Source: an uncultured bacterium
Lineage (GTDB): Bacteria > Hydrogenedentota > Hydrogenedentia > Hydrogenedentales > CAILVY01
NCBI GenBank assembly: GCA_937951485.1
Contig: CALEDJ010000039.1
Location: 1-62,987 of the forward strand
Direction of reading: 5' to 3'
DNA length: 62,987 nucleotides
Position 1 is the stretch's first letter. Each line of letters starts with the position of its first letter. The translations under genes were made by a program, and so were the position numbers. The notes under the pieces are model-generated. The model was not told where the DNA came from. It searched no databases and was given only the letters and a program-made list of their open reading frames with translations. This document shows positions 53,613-61,447 of the stretch, in pieces.

Positions 53613-55061
53613 ATGGCGAAAACGGCGACACAAGGCAAACGAAAAATCACCATCAATCCCGTCACGCGCGTCGAAGGCCACGGAAAAGTGACGCTTCACC
53701 TCGACGATGCGGGCCATATCGAACAGGCCCGATTCCACATCATCGAGTTCCGAGGCTTCGAGCGTTTCGTGCAGGGGCGTTTCTACTGGGAGGCCCCGAC
53801 AATCGTGCAGCGCCTGTGCGGCATCTGTCCGGTGAGCCACCATCTCGCCGCGTCCAAGGCGATGGATGTCATCGTCGGCGCGGACAAGATCACGCCCACC
53901 GCCGAAAAAATGCGGCGGCTCATGCACTATGGACAGACCTTCCAGTCGCATGCGATGCACTTCTATCACCTGTGCTCCCCCGACTTGCTCTTCGGGTTCG
54001 ACGCGCCGGTCGAAAAGCGGAACGTTATCGCGGTCATCGAAGCGGCCCCCGAAACGGCGACCCATGCGGTCCTCATGCGCAAATATGGTCAGGAAATCAT
54101 CAAGGCCACCTGCGGCAAAAAGGTTCACGGCACCGGCTCCATTCCCGGCGGCATGAACAAGAATCTCAGCATCGAAGAACGCGATGTGTTCCTCAAGGAC
54201 ATTGATACGATGCTGGAATGGTCCGTAGAAGCGCTCAATCTCTGCAAGAAAATTACCTTGGAGAAGAAGGATTTTCTGCTGGCTTTCGGGGCCTTCGATT
54301 CCAACCACGTCGGCATCGTCCGGGAGGATGGCTGCCTGGACCTCTATGACGGCAAACTGCGCGCGAAGGCCGCTGACGGCGCGATCATCTTCGATCAGGT
54401 CGCCCCGGCGGATTACCTCGACTACATCGCCGAGGAGGTGCGCCCGTGGAGTTACATGAAGTTCCCCTTTATCCGCTCACTGGGCAAAGAGAAGGGCTGG
54501 TACCGCGTCGGTCCGCTTGCGCGCATTAACATCTGCGACTACATTGATACGCCCATCGCCGAGAAGGAACGTCAGGAGTTCATGGCCTTGGGCGGCGGCA
54601 AACCGATCAATGCGAGCATGGCCTATCACTGGGCGCGGATGATCGAGTTGGTGCATTCCGCGGAGAAAATCAAGGAACTGCTCAACGACTCTGATCTGCA
54701 GGGTGACAAACTGGTCACTTCCGGCAAGCGCCGCAATCGTGGCGTCGCATGGATTGAAGCGCCGCGCGGCACCCTTTTCCACCACTACGAAGTGAACGAC
54801 CGGGACCAGATTACGCTCGCTAATCTAATCGTCTCCACCACGAACAACAACGAGGCCATGAATCGTGTCGTACAAGTGGTTGCGAAACAGTACCTTGAAG
54901 GCAAGGAGATTACGGAAGGGCTGCTCAACCACATCGAGGTGGGCATCCGCGCCTACGATCCCTGCCTCAGTTGCGCCACCCATGCGCTCGGCCAGATGCG
55001 CCTGCACGTGCAATTGGTAGGCGCGGACGGCGCGGTGCTGGATGAGAAATATCGCGGGTGA
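53613..55061 (+). CDS. hoxH: [NiFe] hydrogenase large subunit HoxH
   Basis: The 482-residue catalytic subunit carries the nickel-iron ligands: Cys69/Cys72 in RLCGICPVSHHLA and Cys451/Cys454 in DPCLSCATH. A 25-residue tail follows His457 (starting ALGQMRL), the substrate of the maturation endopeptidase encoded next. It uses or makes H2 coupled to NAD(P) through HoxFU. AGGAGG lies before the ATG. Hyp maturation genes needed for the NiFe(CN)2CO centre are not in the window and must be elsewhere. Confidence 0.96.
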   Translation: MAKTATQGKRKITINPVTRVEGHGKVTLHLDDAGHIEQARFHIIEFRGFERFVQGRFYWEAPTIVQRLCGICPVSHHLAASKAMDVIVGADKITPTAEKMRRLMHYGQTFQSHAMHFYHLCSPDLLFGFDAPVEKRNVIAVIEAAPETATHAVLMRKYGQEIIKATCGKKVHGTGSIPGGMNKNLSIEERDVFLKDIDTMLEWSVEALNLCKKITLEKKDFLLAFGAFDSNHVGIVREDGCLDLYDGKLRAKAADGAIIFDQVAPADYLDYIAEEVRPWSYMKFPFIRSLGKEKGWYRVGPLARINICDYIDTPIAEKERQEFMALGGGKPINASMAYHWARMIELVHSAEKIKELLNDSDLQGDKLVTSGKRRNRGVAWIEAPRGTLFHHYEVNDRDQITLANLIVSTTNNNEAMNRVVQVVAKQYLEGKEITEGLLNHIEVGIRAYDPCLSCATHALGQMRLHVQLVGADGAVLDEKYRG

Positions 55062-55066
55062 TCGCA

Positions 55067-55900
55067 ATGCCGGGCAAGGGCGTTCTGGTGATAGGCTATG
55101 GGAATCCGGGACGCCGTGACGACGGCTTGGGGCCGGTTTTCGCCGAGGAATTGGAGACGTTGCGCCTGCCCGGTGTTGACAGCGACGCGACCTATCAGTT
55201 GAATATCGAAGACGGCGCGGCAATTGCCGCATACCCGAGGGTGGTCTTCGCCGATGCCAGTGTGGACGCAGCGGAACCCTTCGAGTGGCGACGCATCGCC
55301 GCGGCCTCGGAAATCGCGTTCAGCAGCCACGCAATGTCGCCTGAAGCGGTTCTGGCGGTCTGTGAAGAACATTTCCACAGCCGTCCGGAAGCGTGGGTGC
55401 TGGCGATTCGTGGATATGACTTTGAATTCGCCGAAGGCCTTTCGCCCCAGGCGCGTAAAAACTGCAACGAGGCGCTGGACTTTATCCAGGCGCTGATACG
55501 CTTTTGGAGGGAAGAGACCATGGAATCCAAGAAAAAGACCATTCTCGCCATTGACGACGATCCGGATATCCGGGCGGCCCTGCGCGTGGTGCTGGAGGCG
55601 GCCGGCTTCTCCGTGGGCGAGGCGGCCAACGGCGAAGAAGGACTGGAAGTGGCCAACCGCATCAAGCCCGACGCGGTCATCTGCGACCTCATGATGGAGA
55701 CCGTTGACTCCGGAAGCACGGTGGCCCTGAAACTCAGGGAATCCGGCTACAGCGGCCCCATCTACATGCTCAGCAGCGCCGGCGACGCTGTGCAGTACAA
55801 TCTGGATGCCCGCGCCCTCGGCCTTTCGGGCATTTTTCAGAAACCCATTGAACCGAAGACCCTCGTGAAAACGCTCAAGGCCGAATTGTTGGGCGAATAA
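55067..55900 (+). CDS. hoxW: hydrogenase maturation protease fused to a CheY-like receiver
   Basis: The frame encodes 277 residues. Residues 1-150 are a hydrogenase maturation endopeptidase (HycI/HoxW family) with metal-site residues Asp19 (GNPGRRDDGLG), Asp63 (VFADASVD) and His88 (SSHAMSP). Residues 152-277 are a receiver domain: acidic pocket Asp163-Asp165, phospho-acceptor Asp207 (VICDLMME) and Lys259 (FQKPIEP). No stop separates them. A GGAGGG precedes an in-frame ATG at 55520, so a free receiver may also be made. ATG at 55067 follows GGTGA; GTG at 55058 overlaps the hoxH stop. It follows hoxH directly and completes the hox operon. Confidence 0.92.
   Translation: MPGKGVLVIGYGNPGRRDDGLGPVFAEELETLRLPGVDSDATYQLNIEDGAAIAAYPRVVFADASVDAAEPFEWRRIAAASEIAFSSHAMSPEAVLAVCEEHFHSRPEAWVLAIRGYDFEFAEGLSPQARKNCNEALDFIQALIRFWREETMESKKKTILAIDDDPDIRAALRVVLEAAGFSVGEAANGEEGLEVANRIKPDAVICDLMMETVDSGSTVALKLRESGYSGPIYMLSSAGDAVQYNLDARALGLSGIFQKPIEPKTLVKTLKAELLGE
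55506..55522 (+). promoter_or_regulatory. internal ribosome binding site inside the protease-receiver frame
   Basis: GGAGGGAAGAGACCATG places a strong Shine-Dalgarno nine bases before an in-frame ATG exactly at the domain junction (Met152). It would allow separate translation of the receiver. Confidence 0.6.
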
Positions 55901-56078
55901 CCGCAAGCGAATCTGTTGTCTGAACGCCGGAACATTGCACGCGGCGACACTGTCGGGTGTAATGATCCGGCTTTTTATTGTATTGTACATATTGCATAGA
56001 ATGGAAGATAAAACCAGAGATACGTGCGGAAAAAACCGCGTTGTATCAGATAGAAACAATTCCGGCATCAATATCCAG

Positions 56079-56097
56079 CGCTGAAAGGGTTTCAGCG
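56079..56097. promoter_or_regulatory. perfect 8-bp hairpin between hox operon and hydG
   Basis: CGCTGAAAGGGTTTCAGCG has 8-bp arms and a 3-nt loop. No T-run follows on either strand, so it may be an operator dyad rather than a terminator. The gap 55901-56307 otherwise contains only a promoter-like site. Confidence 0.45.
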
Positions 56098-56139
56098 ATC
56101 AAAAATACCCATATCGCAAATACCTGAACCAGATTTCTA

Positions 56140-56169
56140 TTGATTTTCGCAGCACTTGGAGTGTAAAAT
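56140..56169 (+). promoter_or_regulatory. sigma70-like promoter of hydG
   Basis: TTGATT (56140-56145), 18-nt spacer, TAAAAT (56164-56169), about 140 bp before the hydG start. Confidence 0.4.
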
Positions 56170-56307
56170 TGAAAGGAAACAGGTAAAACAGGAATTTATC
56201 AGATCACAGCCGCGTTTATTTAATCAGGCGCTTTGGTGCTGCATAAGTCCTGATTTGGCACCTTGGAATCCTTCATAAACGAAATTCCCCTTGGAAAGAA
56301 GGCAGAT

Positions 56308-57708
56308 ATGTTGGACACAACAAGCAGTACGATTATTGATTCGGACCGCATTCATGAAGTTCTGGCGCATCGCGCCGCCCCAGACGCGGCACATGTGCGC
56401 GAAGTGTATGACAAGGCGCTTGCACTGAAAGGCCTGGACGAAAATGATGTGGCCCTGCTGGCATCGGTGACTGATCCGGAATTGCTCGAAGAATTGTTCC
56501 ACACGGCGCGGCAGGCGAAGGAAGAGATTTACGGGCGTCGTCTGGTGCTCTTCGCCCCATTGTATGTGTCCAATCTCTGCGGCAATGAATGCAGTTATTG
56601 TGCATTCCGGGTAAGCAACAAGGCGCTGAAACGACGCGCCCTGCGCCAGGAGGAAGTTGCGCGGGAAACGCGGATTCTCATCGAACAGGGACACAAGCGG
56701 GTCCTGCTGGTGGCCGGAGAGGCCTATCCCCAGGAGGGCTTTTCCTACATTCTCAAATGCATCGAGACGATTTACGGTGTTAAGGATGAGAAAGGTGAAG
56801 TCAGGCGGATCAATGTCAATGTGGCCCCATTGACCGTCGAGGAATTCAAGGAACTCAAAGCCGCGAAAATAGGCACCTACCAGTTGTTCCAGGAAACCTA
56901 TCATCGGCCCACCTACGAGCAGGTCCATCTGGCAGGGAAAAAACGTGACTACGATTGGCGCGTCACCGCCGTAGACCGCGCCATGCAGGGCGGCATTGAC
57001 GATGTCGGCGTGGGAGTGTTGTTCGGCCTTTACGACTGGCGTTTCGAGGTGCTTGCGCTCATGCAGCATATTGCCCATCTGGAAGCGCAGTTCGGGGTGG
57101 GTTGCCACACCATCAGCGTGCCGCGCATCGAACCGGCCTTCGGCGCACCGGTTTCCGAACGGCCGCCCTACCCGGTAAGCGACACCGATTTCAAAAAGGT
57201 CGTCGCCATCCTCCGGCTGGCGGTCCCCTACACCGGCATCATCATGTCCACCCGCGAAACCCCGGAAATGCGCCGGGAAACCTTTGCGCTGGGCGTCTCG
57301 CAGATTTCAGCGGGCAGCCGTACCAATCCCGGCGGCTACAACGAAGACGGCGAACAATTCGACGGCAGCCAATTTTCGCTCGGCGATCATCGCAGTCTGG
57401 ACGAGGTGATTCGGGACATCGCCGAACTGGGTTACATTCCATCCTTTTGCACCGGCTGCTACCGGCTGGGGCGCACCGGTGAAGATTTCATGGATCTGGC
57501 CAAACCCGGCCTGATCAAAAATTTTTGCGAGGTGAACGCCCTCAGCACCTTCGTCGAATACCTGGTCAATTACGCTTCGCCGCGAACAAAGAAAGCCGGA
57601 GAACGGTGTATTGCACAGATTCTGGATGCGATGCCTTCTGCTCGACGCAAACGCGCGGAATCACTGATGGACCGCGTGCGCGCCGGTGAAAAAGACGTCT
57701 ATGTTTGA
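56308..57708 (+). CDS. hydG: [FeFe] hydrogenase maturase HydG (tyrosine lyase)
   Basis: The 466-residue radical-SAM enzyme splits tyrosine to supply the CO and CN ligands of the H-cluster. The radical-SAM cluster ligands are Cys91, Cys95 and Cys98 (CGNECSYC, the HydG CX3CX2C form). The C-terminal auxiliary cluster motif CX2CX22C is Cys381, Cys384 and Cys407 (FCTGCYRLGRTGEDF ... KNFC), which separates HydG from ThiH and HydE. The start at 56308 follows AGAAGG. It is separated from the other hyd genes by a repeat cassette and has its own promoter-like site. Confidence 0.97.
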   Translation: MLDTTSSTIIDSDRIHEVLAHRAAPDAAHVREVYDKALALKGLDENDVALLASVTDPELLEELFHTARQAKEEIYGRRLVLFAPLYVSNLCGNECSYCAFRVSNKALKRRALRQEEVARETRILIEQGHKRVLLVAGEAYPQEGFSYILKCIETIYGVKDEKGEVRRINVNVAPLTVEEFKELKAAKIGTYQLFQETYHRPTYEQVHLAGKKRDYDWRVTAVDRAMQGGIDDVGVGVLFGLYDWRFEVLALMQHIAHLEAQFGVGCHTISVPRIEPAFGAPVSERPPYPVSDTDFKKVVAILRLAVPYTGIIMSTRETPEMRRETFALGVSQISAGSRTNPGGYNEDGEQFDGSQFSLGDHRSLDEVIRDIAELGYIPSFCTGCYRLGRTGEDFMDLAKPGLIKNFCEVNALSTFVEYLVNYASPRTKKAGERCIAQILDAMPSARRKRAESLMDRVRAGEKDVYV

Positions 57709-57825
57709 CACAGTCCGCCTTCTGAGATGCGGGATTCGGAATCTTTCATTTCAAATTTTATATATCAAATTTCGCAACATTATGGCGCAATGGCATAAAT
57801 CGAAGGGGCGCACCATATGGCCTTT

Positions 57826-58250
57826 TACATCCCCCGGCGCTTCGCGCCACCTCCTTCCAAGGGGGACATCCGCCGGCGCTTCGCGCCACCCCCTTCAAAG
57901 GGGGACATCCGCCGGCGCTTCGCGCCACCCCCTTCAAAGGGGGACATCCGCCGGCGCTTCGCGCCACCCCCTAAGGGGGATTCATAGATGCGCCGGGTGA
58001 ATGTATATTCTATCACGACCTTCGTGCCCTCCCTTCAAAAAGGGATTCATAGAGAAACTTCTGATAATGAGTTATTCATGAGCAAAAAGTCTCTGACATG
58101 GGCCTGCAAGTCATTTGTGAGCATTGTGGTTAATTCCCCCTTTGCAGGGGATGCTGACGGCAATATCATGCAGGACCGCGAAGAGTCACCTGTGAGCATT
58201 GTGGTTAATTCCCCCTTTGAAGGGGGTGGCGCGAAGCGCCGGGGGATGTA
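57826..58250. repeat. repeat cassette with tandem 39-bp units and 26-bp inverted ends
   Basis: The left end 57826-57851 is the exact reverse complement of 58225-58250. Inside are about 3.75 tandem copies of a 39-bp unit (57834-57872, 57873-57911, 57912-57950, partial to 57981), each with a GGCGC-TTC-GCGCC hairpin and a CCCCCTT/AAGGGGG stem. A separate 29-bp direct repeat (TGTGAGCATTGTGGTTAATT...) is at 58116-58144 and 58191-58219. There is no convincing gene in 57709-58418. Confidence 0.8.
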
Positions 58251-58350
58251 GAAAGAACACAACATTCCCCCATGCACGCCACTGCGCTAAAATGTAACCA
58301 GATTTCAAATTTCAAATGGAAAAGATGCAAGGTGTGGTTGTTTTTTCGCA

Positions 58351-58379
58351 TTGCATGCGGAACTGCCCGGGTGTATAAA
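58351..58379 (+). promoter_or_regulatory. sigma70-like promoter of the TM1266-aspA-hydF-hydE operon
   Basis: TTGCAT (58351-58356), exactly 17-nt spacer, TATAAA (58374-58379), 39 bp before the first start. ATGCAA upstream (58325-58330) forms a dyad with the -35 TTGCAT. Confidence 0.6.
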
Positions 58380-58418
58380 CAATTGGGAATCGGTCATTAA
58401 CCGGAAGGAGCGGGAACA

Positions 58419-58682
58419 GTGAAGAAGAAACATGTAATTCTCGGCGTACACATTCAGGACCGGGCCAAAGATGCCGTCAAGGTGCAGAAAGTGCTCTCGG
58501 AAAACGGCTGTATCATCAAGACGCGCCTGGGGCTGCACGAAATCAGCGAGGATTTCTGCGCGATGGGCGGCGTGGTGCTGCTGGAACTGGTCGGCGATGA
58601 CAAGGCTTGCAACGCTCTGCAGAAATCATTGACGGGCATGAGTGGCATAGAGGTCAAGAAAATGGTGTTTACGCACCGATAA
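58419..58682 (+). CDS. TM1266-type putative iron-only hydrogenase system regulator
   Basis: The 87-residue ACT/NikR-C-like protein matches the TM1266 family, found almost only beside HydE/HydF/HydG genes. Typical features are the N-terminal VILGVHIQDR strand and ENGCIIKTRLGLHE, ending in a KKMVFTHR strand. It is thought to regulate the hydrogenase system, but has no DNA-binding motif of its own. A GTG start follows AAGGAG. It opens the operon with aspA, hydF and hydE. Confidence 0.9.
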   Translation: MKKKHVILGVHIQDRAKDAVKVQKVLSENGCIIKTRLGLHEISEDFCAMGGVVLLELVGDDKACNALQKSLTGMSGIEVKKMVFTHR

Positions 58683-58691
58683 CAACTCTCC

Positions 58692-60113
58692 ATGGCAGAA
58701 AAACGGTTGCGGATAGAGGGTGATCTTCTCGGCCAACGGGAAGTGGATGGGGACGCCATGCATGGCATCCACACGGTCCGCGCGTTGGTAAATTTTTCCC
58801 TTGCAGGGCGTCCGGCGCACCCGGAATTGACCCGCGCCTACGGCGCGGTGAAATTCGCCTGCGCGCGCGTCAATCGGGAATTGGGCGCCTGGACAAAGGA
58901 CCCGGCGAAAGCGGATGCGATTAGCCGTGCTTGCGAGGAAATGGCCCAAGGCCTTTGGGACGACGCCATATGCGTGGATGCGCTGCAGGGCGGTGCCGGC
59001 ACCAGCACCAACATGAACGTGAACGAAGTCATCGCCAATCGCGCCCTTGAAATTCTCGGTCTGCCGCATGGCGCCTATGAGCGCGTGTCGCCGACCGATG
59101 ATATCAACCTGCACCAATCCACGAACGACACCTATCCCACCGCGCTTAAATTGGCGGCCATCCGCCTCCTGCATCGCCTGGAACGCCGCGTGGTCATGCT
59201 GCAAGAGGCCTTTCAGGAAAAAGAGAAAGAGTTTGCGCATGTGGTCAAGGTGGGGAGGACCCAGTATCAGGATGCCGTGCTCACCACCCTTGGTCGGGAG
59301 ATGGGTGCCTATGCCGAGGCTTTCGGCCGCGACCGCTGGCGAATTTACAAGTGCGAGGAGCGCCTGCGCGTGGTCAATCTCGGGGGTACGGCCATCGGCA
59401 CTGGCATCGCCGCGCCGCGCGGCTATATTTTTCGGGCGGTCGAAGTGCTGCGCGAGATCACCGGCATCGGTTTCGCCCGCGCGGAAAACCTCGTGGACGC
59501 CACCCAGAACTGCGATGTCTTCGTTGAAGTTTCAGGCATTCTCAAAGCATGTGCCACGTCATTAATCAAGGTGTGCACCGACCTGCGCCTGATGTCGTCC
59601 GGTCCGGAAGCGGGGTTGGGGGAAATCCGCCTGCCCCCGATGCAGGCGGGGTCATCCATCATGCCGGGCAAAGTCAATCCCGTAATCCCGGAAGCGGCAA
59701 TCCAAGCGGCCCTCCTCGTCATGGGTTATGATCAGGCCCTTTGCACGGCCTGCGCCATGGGCAGCCTGGAATTGAATCCATTTCTACCCCTGGTCGCCGA
59801 ATGCCTCTTGAACAGTTGCACATTGCTTGAACGCGCCTGCGAAACGCTGGCAACCCGTTGCGTGGCAGGCATCGAGGCCGACGAAGCGCGTTGCCGCGCC
59901 CATGTGGAAGGCTCCACTGCGGTTGCCACCGCCCTGATCCCCGCCATCGGGTACGAACACGCCTGTGAGGTGGCTCGCCGCGCCAAGGAAACTGGACAAA
60001 GCATCCGGGAAATCGTGGTTGCCGAGCGTATTCTGGACGAAAGCGCGTATAATGACCTTATTGCGCCCGAAGCGGTATGCCGCCTCGGCATGCCGGGATT
60101 GCCCCTGCGCTGA
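58692..60113 (+). CDS. aspA: aspartate ammonia-lyase
   Basis: This 473-residue member of the fumarase/aspartase superfamily converts aspartate to fumarate and ammonia. Motifs: GAGTSTNMNVNEV (101-113), the HQSTNDTYPTALKLA block and the signature GSSIMPGKVNP (320-330) with the catalytic serine in the flexible loop. Overall it looks like AspA rather than FumC, although the two are hard to separate by eye. It lies between the TM1266-type gene and hydF, an arrangement also seen in other hydrogenase maturation clusters; ammonia supply for the azadithiolate bridge is a possible role (inference). Confidence 0.9.
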   Translation: MAEKRLRIEGDLLGQREVDGDAMHGIHTVRALVNFSLAGRPAHPELTRAYGAVKFACARVNRELGAWTKDPAKADAISRACEEMAQGLWDDAICVDALQGGAGTSTNMNVNEVIANRALEILGLPHGAYERVSPTDDINLHQSTNDTYPTALKLAAIRLLHRLERRVVMLQEAFQEKEKEFAHVVKVGRTQYQDAVLTTLGREMGAYAEAFGRDRWRIYKCEERLRVVNLGGTAIGTGIAAPRGYIFRAVEVLREITGIGFARAENLVDATQNCDVFVEVSGILKACATSLIKVCTDLRLMSSGPEAGLGEIRLPPMQAGSSIMPGKVNPVIPEAAIQAALLVMGYDQALCTACAMGSLELNPFLPLVAECLLNSCTLLERACETLATRCVAGIEADEARCRAHVEGSTAVATALIPAIGYEHACEVARRAKETGQSIREIVVAERILDESAYNDLIAPEAVCRLGMPGLPLR

Positions 60114-60125
60114 GGAAATAATGCA

Positions 60126-61430
60126 ATGCAATCCACGCCAAAATCCATGCGACTGCACATCGGCCTCTTCGGGCGGCGTAATGCCGGAAAATCCAGTCTG
60201 CTGAACGCGATTACCCGGCAGCAGGTTTCCATTGTCTCCGATTTTGCGGGCACCACCACTGACCCGGTAGAAAAACCCATGGAACTGTTGCCGTTGGGAC
60301 CGGTGCTGTTCATTGACACTGCGGGCATTGATGACATGGGTGCACTGGGTGAACTCCGCATCAAGAAAACCAGGCAGGTTTTCGACCGCACAGATTTGGG
60401 CGTGCTTGTGGCCGAAGCCGGAACCTGGGGCGCTTTTGAAGAGGAGATTCTGCGCGCCCTGAGCGAACGCAATGCCCCGGCGATTGTGGTGTTCAACAAA
60501 ACAGATGTAGCGCGACCGCCGGACGCCGTCATTGAAATGCTCAACACACAAAAAGTCCGTTGGGTGCAGACCGTCGCTTCCGAAGGGCGGGGCATCCAAG
60601 AGTTTCGACAAGCGCTTCTGGACGCCGCTCCAGAGGATTTTGTCAACAATCCGGCCATTCTAGGCGACTTGGTCGGCCCCGGGGAAATGGCCGTCCTGGT
60701 CGTGCCGATTGACAAGGAAGCGCCCAAGGGGCGTCTCATTCTGCCCCAAGTCCAGTCCATCCGCGATTTATTGGATTCCGACGCTTTTTGTATGGTTGTG
60801 AAAGAACGCGAACTGCGCTGCGCCTTGGACCGGTTGAAAACCCCGCCAAAACTGGTAGTCACGGATTCACAAGCCTTTCTGAAAGTGGCGGCAGATGTGC
60901 CGGATGATATTCCTTTAACAAGTTTTTCAATACTTTTTGCCCGTTTTCGTGGAGACTTGACCACGCAAGTGATAGGTACTATGGCCATTGACCGGCTCCG
61001 TGCAGGCGATCGGATTCTGATTGCCGAATCGTGTAGCCATCACCCCATTTCTGACGACATTGGCCGGGTCAAGATTCCCCGCTGGCTGACGCAATATGTC
61101 GGCGGAAAACTCCATTTTGACCATGTCCAGGGACATGATTTCCCTGAAAATCTCCAGGAATACAAACTGGTAATTCATTGCGGGGCTTGCATGACCAATC
61201 GGCGGGCCATGCTGAGCCGCATCCTGCATTGCAAGCAGGCAGGCGTGCCAGTCAGCAACTATGGGTTGACCATCGCCTACAGCCTTGGCATATTCGAGCG
61301 CGCCTTGCAGCCATTCCCCGCCGCCTTGGAAGCCTATCACGCGGAGAAAACACGACTGGCTGGCCGACCGGGCGGAATGCCGCCCGAATCGAATTCGGGC
61401 GCGTCCGATTATGTGTGCATCCGGTCCTGA
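60126..61430 (+). CDS. hydF: [FeFe] hydrogenase maturation GTPase HydF
   Basis: The 434-residue scaffold protein assembles the 2Fe subcluster and hands it to apo-hydrogenase. The N-terminal GTPase has a P-loop GRRNAGKSS (16-24), DTAGIDD and NKTD. The C-terminal cluster ligands are Cys303-x-His305 (SCSHHP) and His351-Cys352-x2-Cys355 (IHCGACM), as in known HydF. GAGG lies ten bases before the ATG at 60126. It is followed after 17 nt by hydE. Confidence 0.97.
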   Translation: MQSTPKSMRLHIGLFGRRNAGKSSLLNAITRQQVSIVSDFAGTTTDPVEKPMELLPLGPVLFIDTAGIDDMGALGELRIKKTRQVFDRTDLGVLVAEAGTWGAFEEEILRALSERNAPAIVVFNKTDVARPPDAVIEMLNTQKVRWVQTVASEGRGIQEFRQALLDAAPEDFVNNPAILGDLVGPGEMAVLVVPIDKEAPKGRLILPQVQSIRDLLDSDAFCMVVKERELRCALDRLKTPPKLVVTDSQAFLKVAADVPDDIPLTSFSILFARFRGDLTTQVIGTMAIDRLRAGDRILIAESCSHHPISDDIGRVKIPRWLTQYVGGKLHFDHVQGHDFPENLQEYKLVIHCGACMTNRRAMLSRILHCKQAGVPVSNYGLTIAYSLGIFERALQPFPAALEAYHAEKTRLAGRPGGMPPESNSGASDYVCIRS

Positions 61431-61447
61431 TCAAGGGAGTGCGTCGT

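Noticed and set aside
56257-56275. TGGCAC upstream of hydG as a sigma54 promoter
   Set aside because: The required GC element at -12 (TTGC) is absent at the correct spacing.
57834-57981. 39-bp tandem units considered as CRISPR or as coding repeats
   Set aside because: Units are head-to-tail with no spacers, and the repeated peptides in several frames have no start signal or codon bias.
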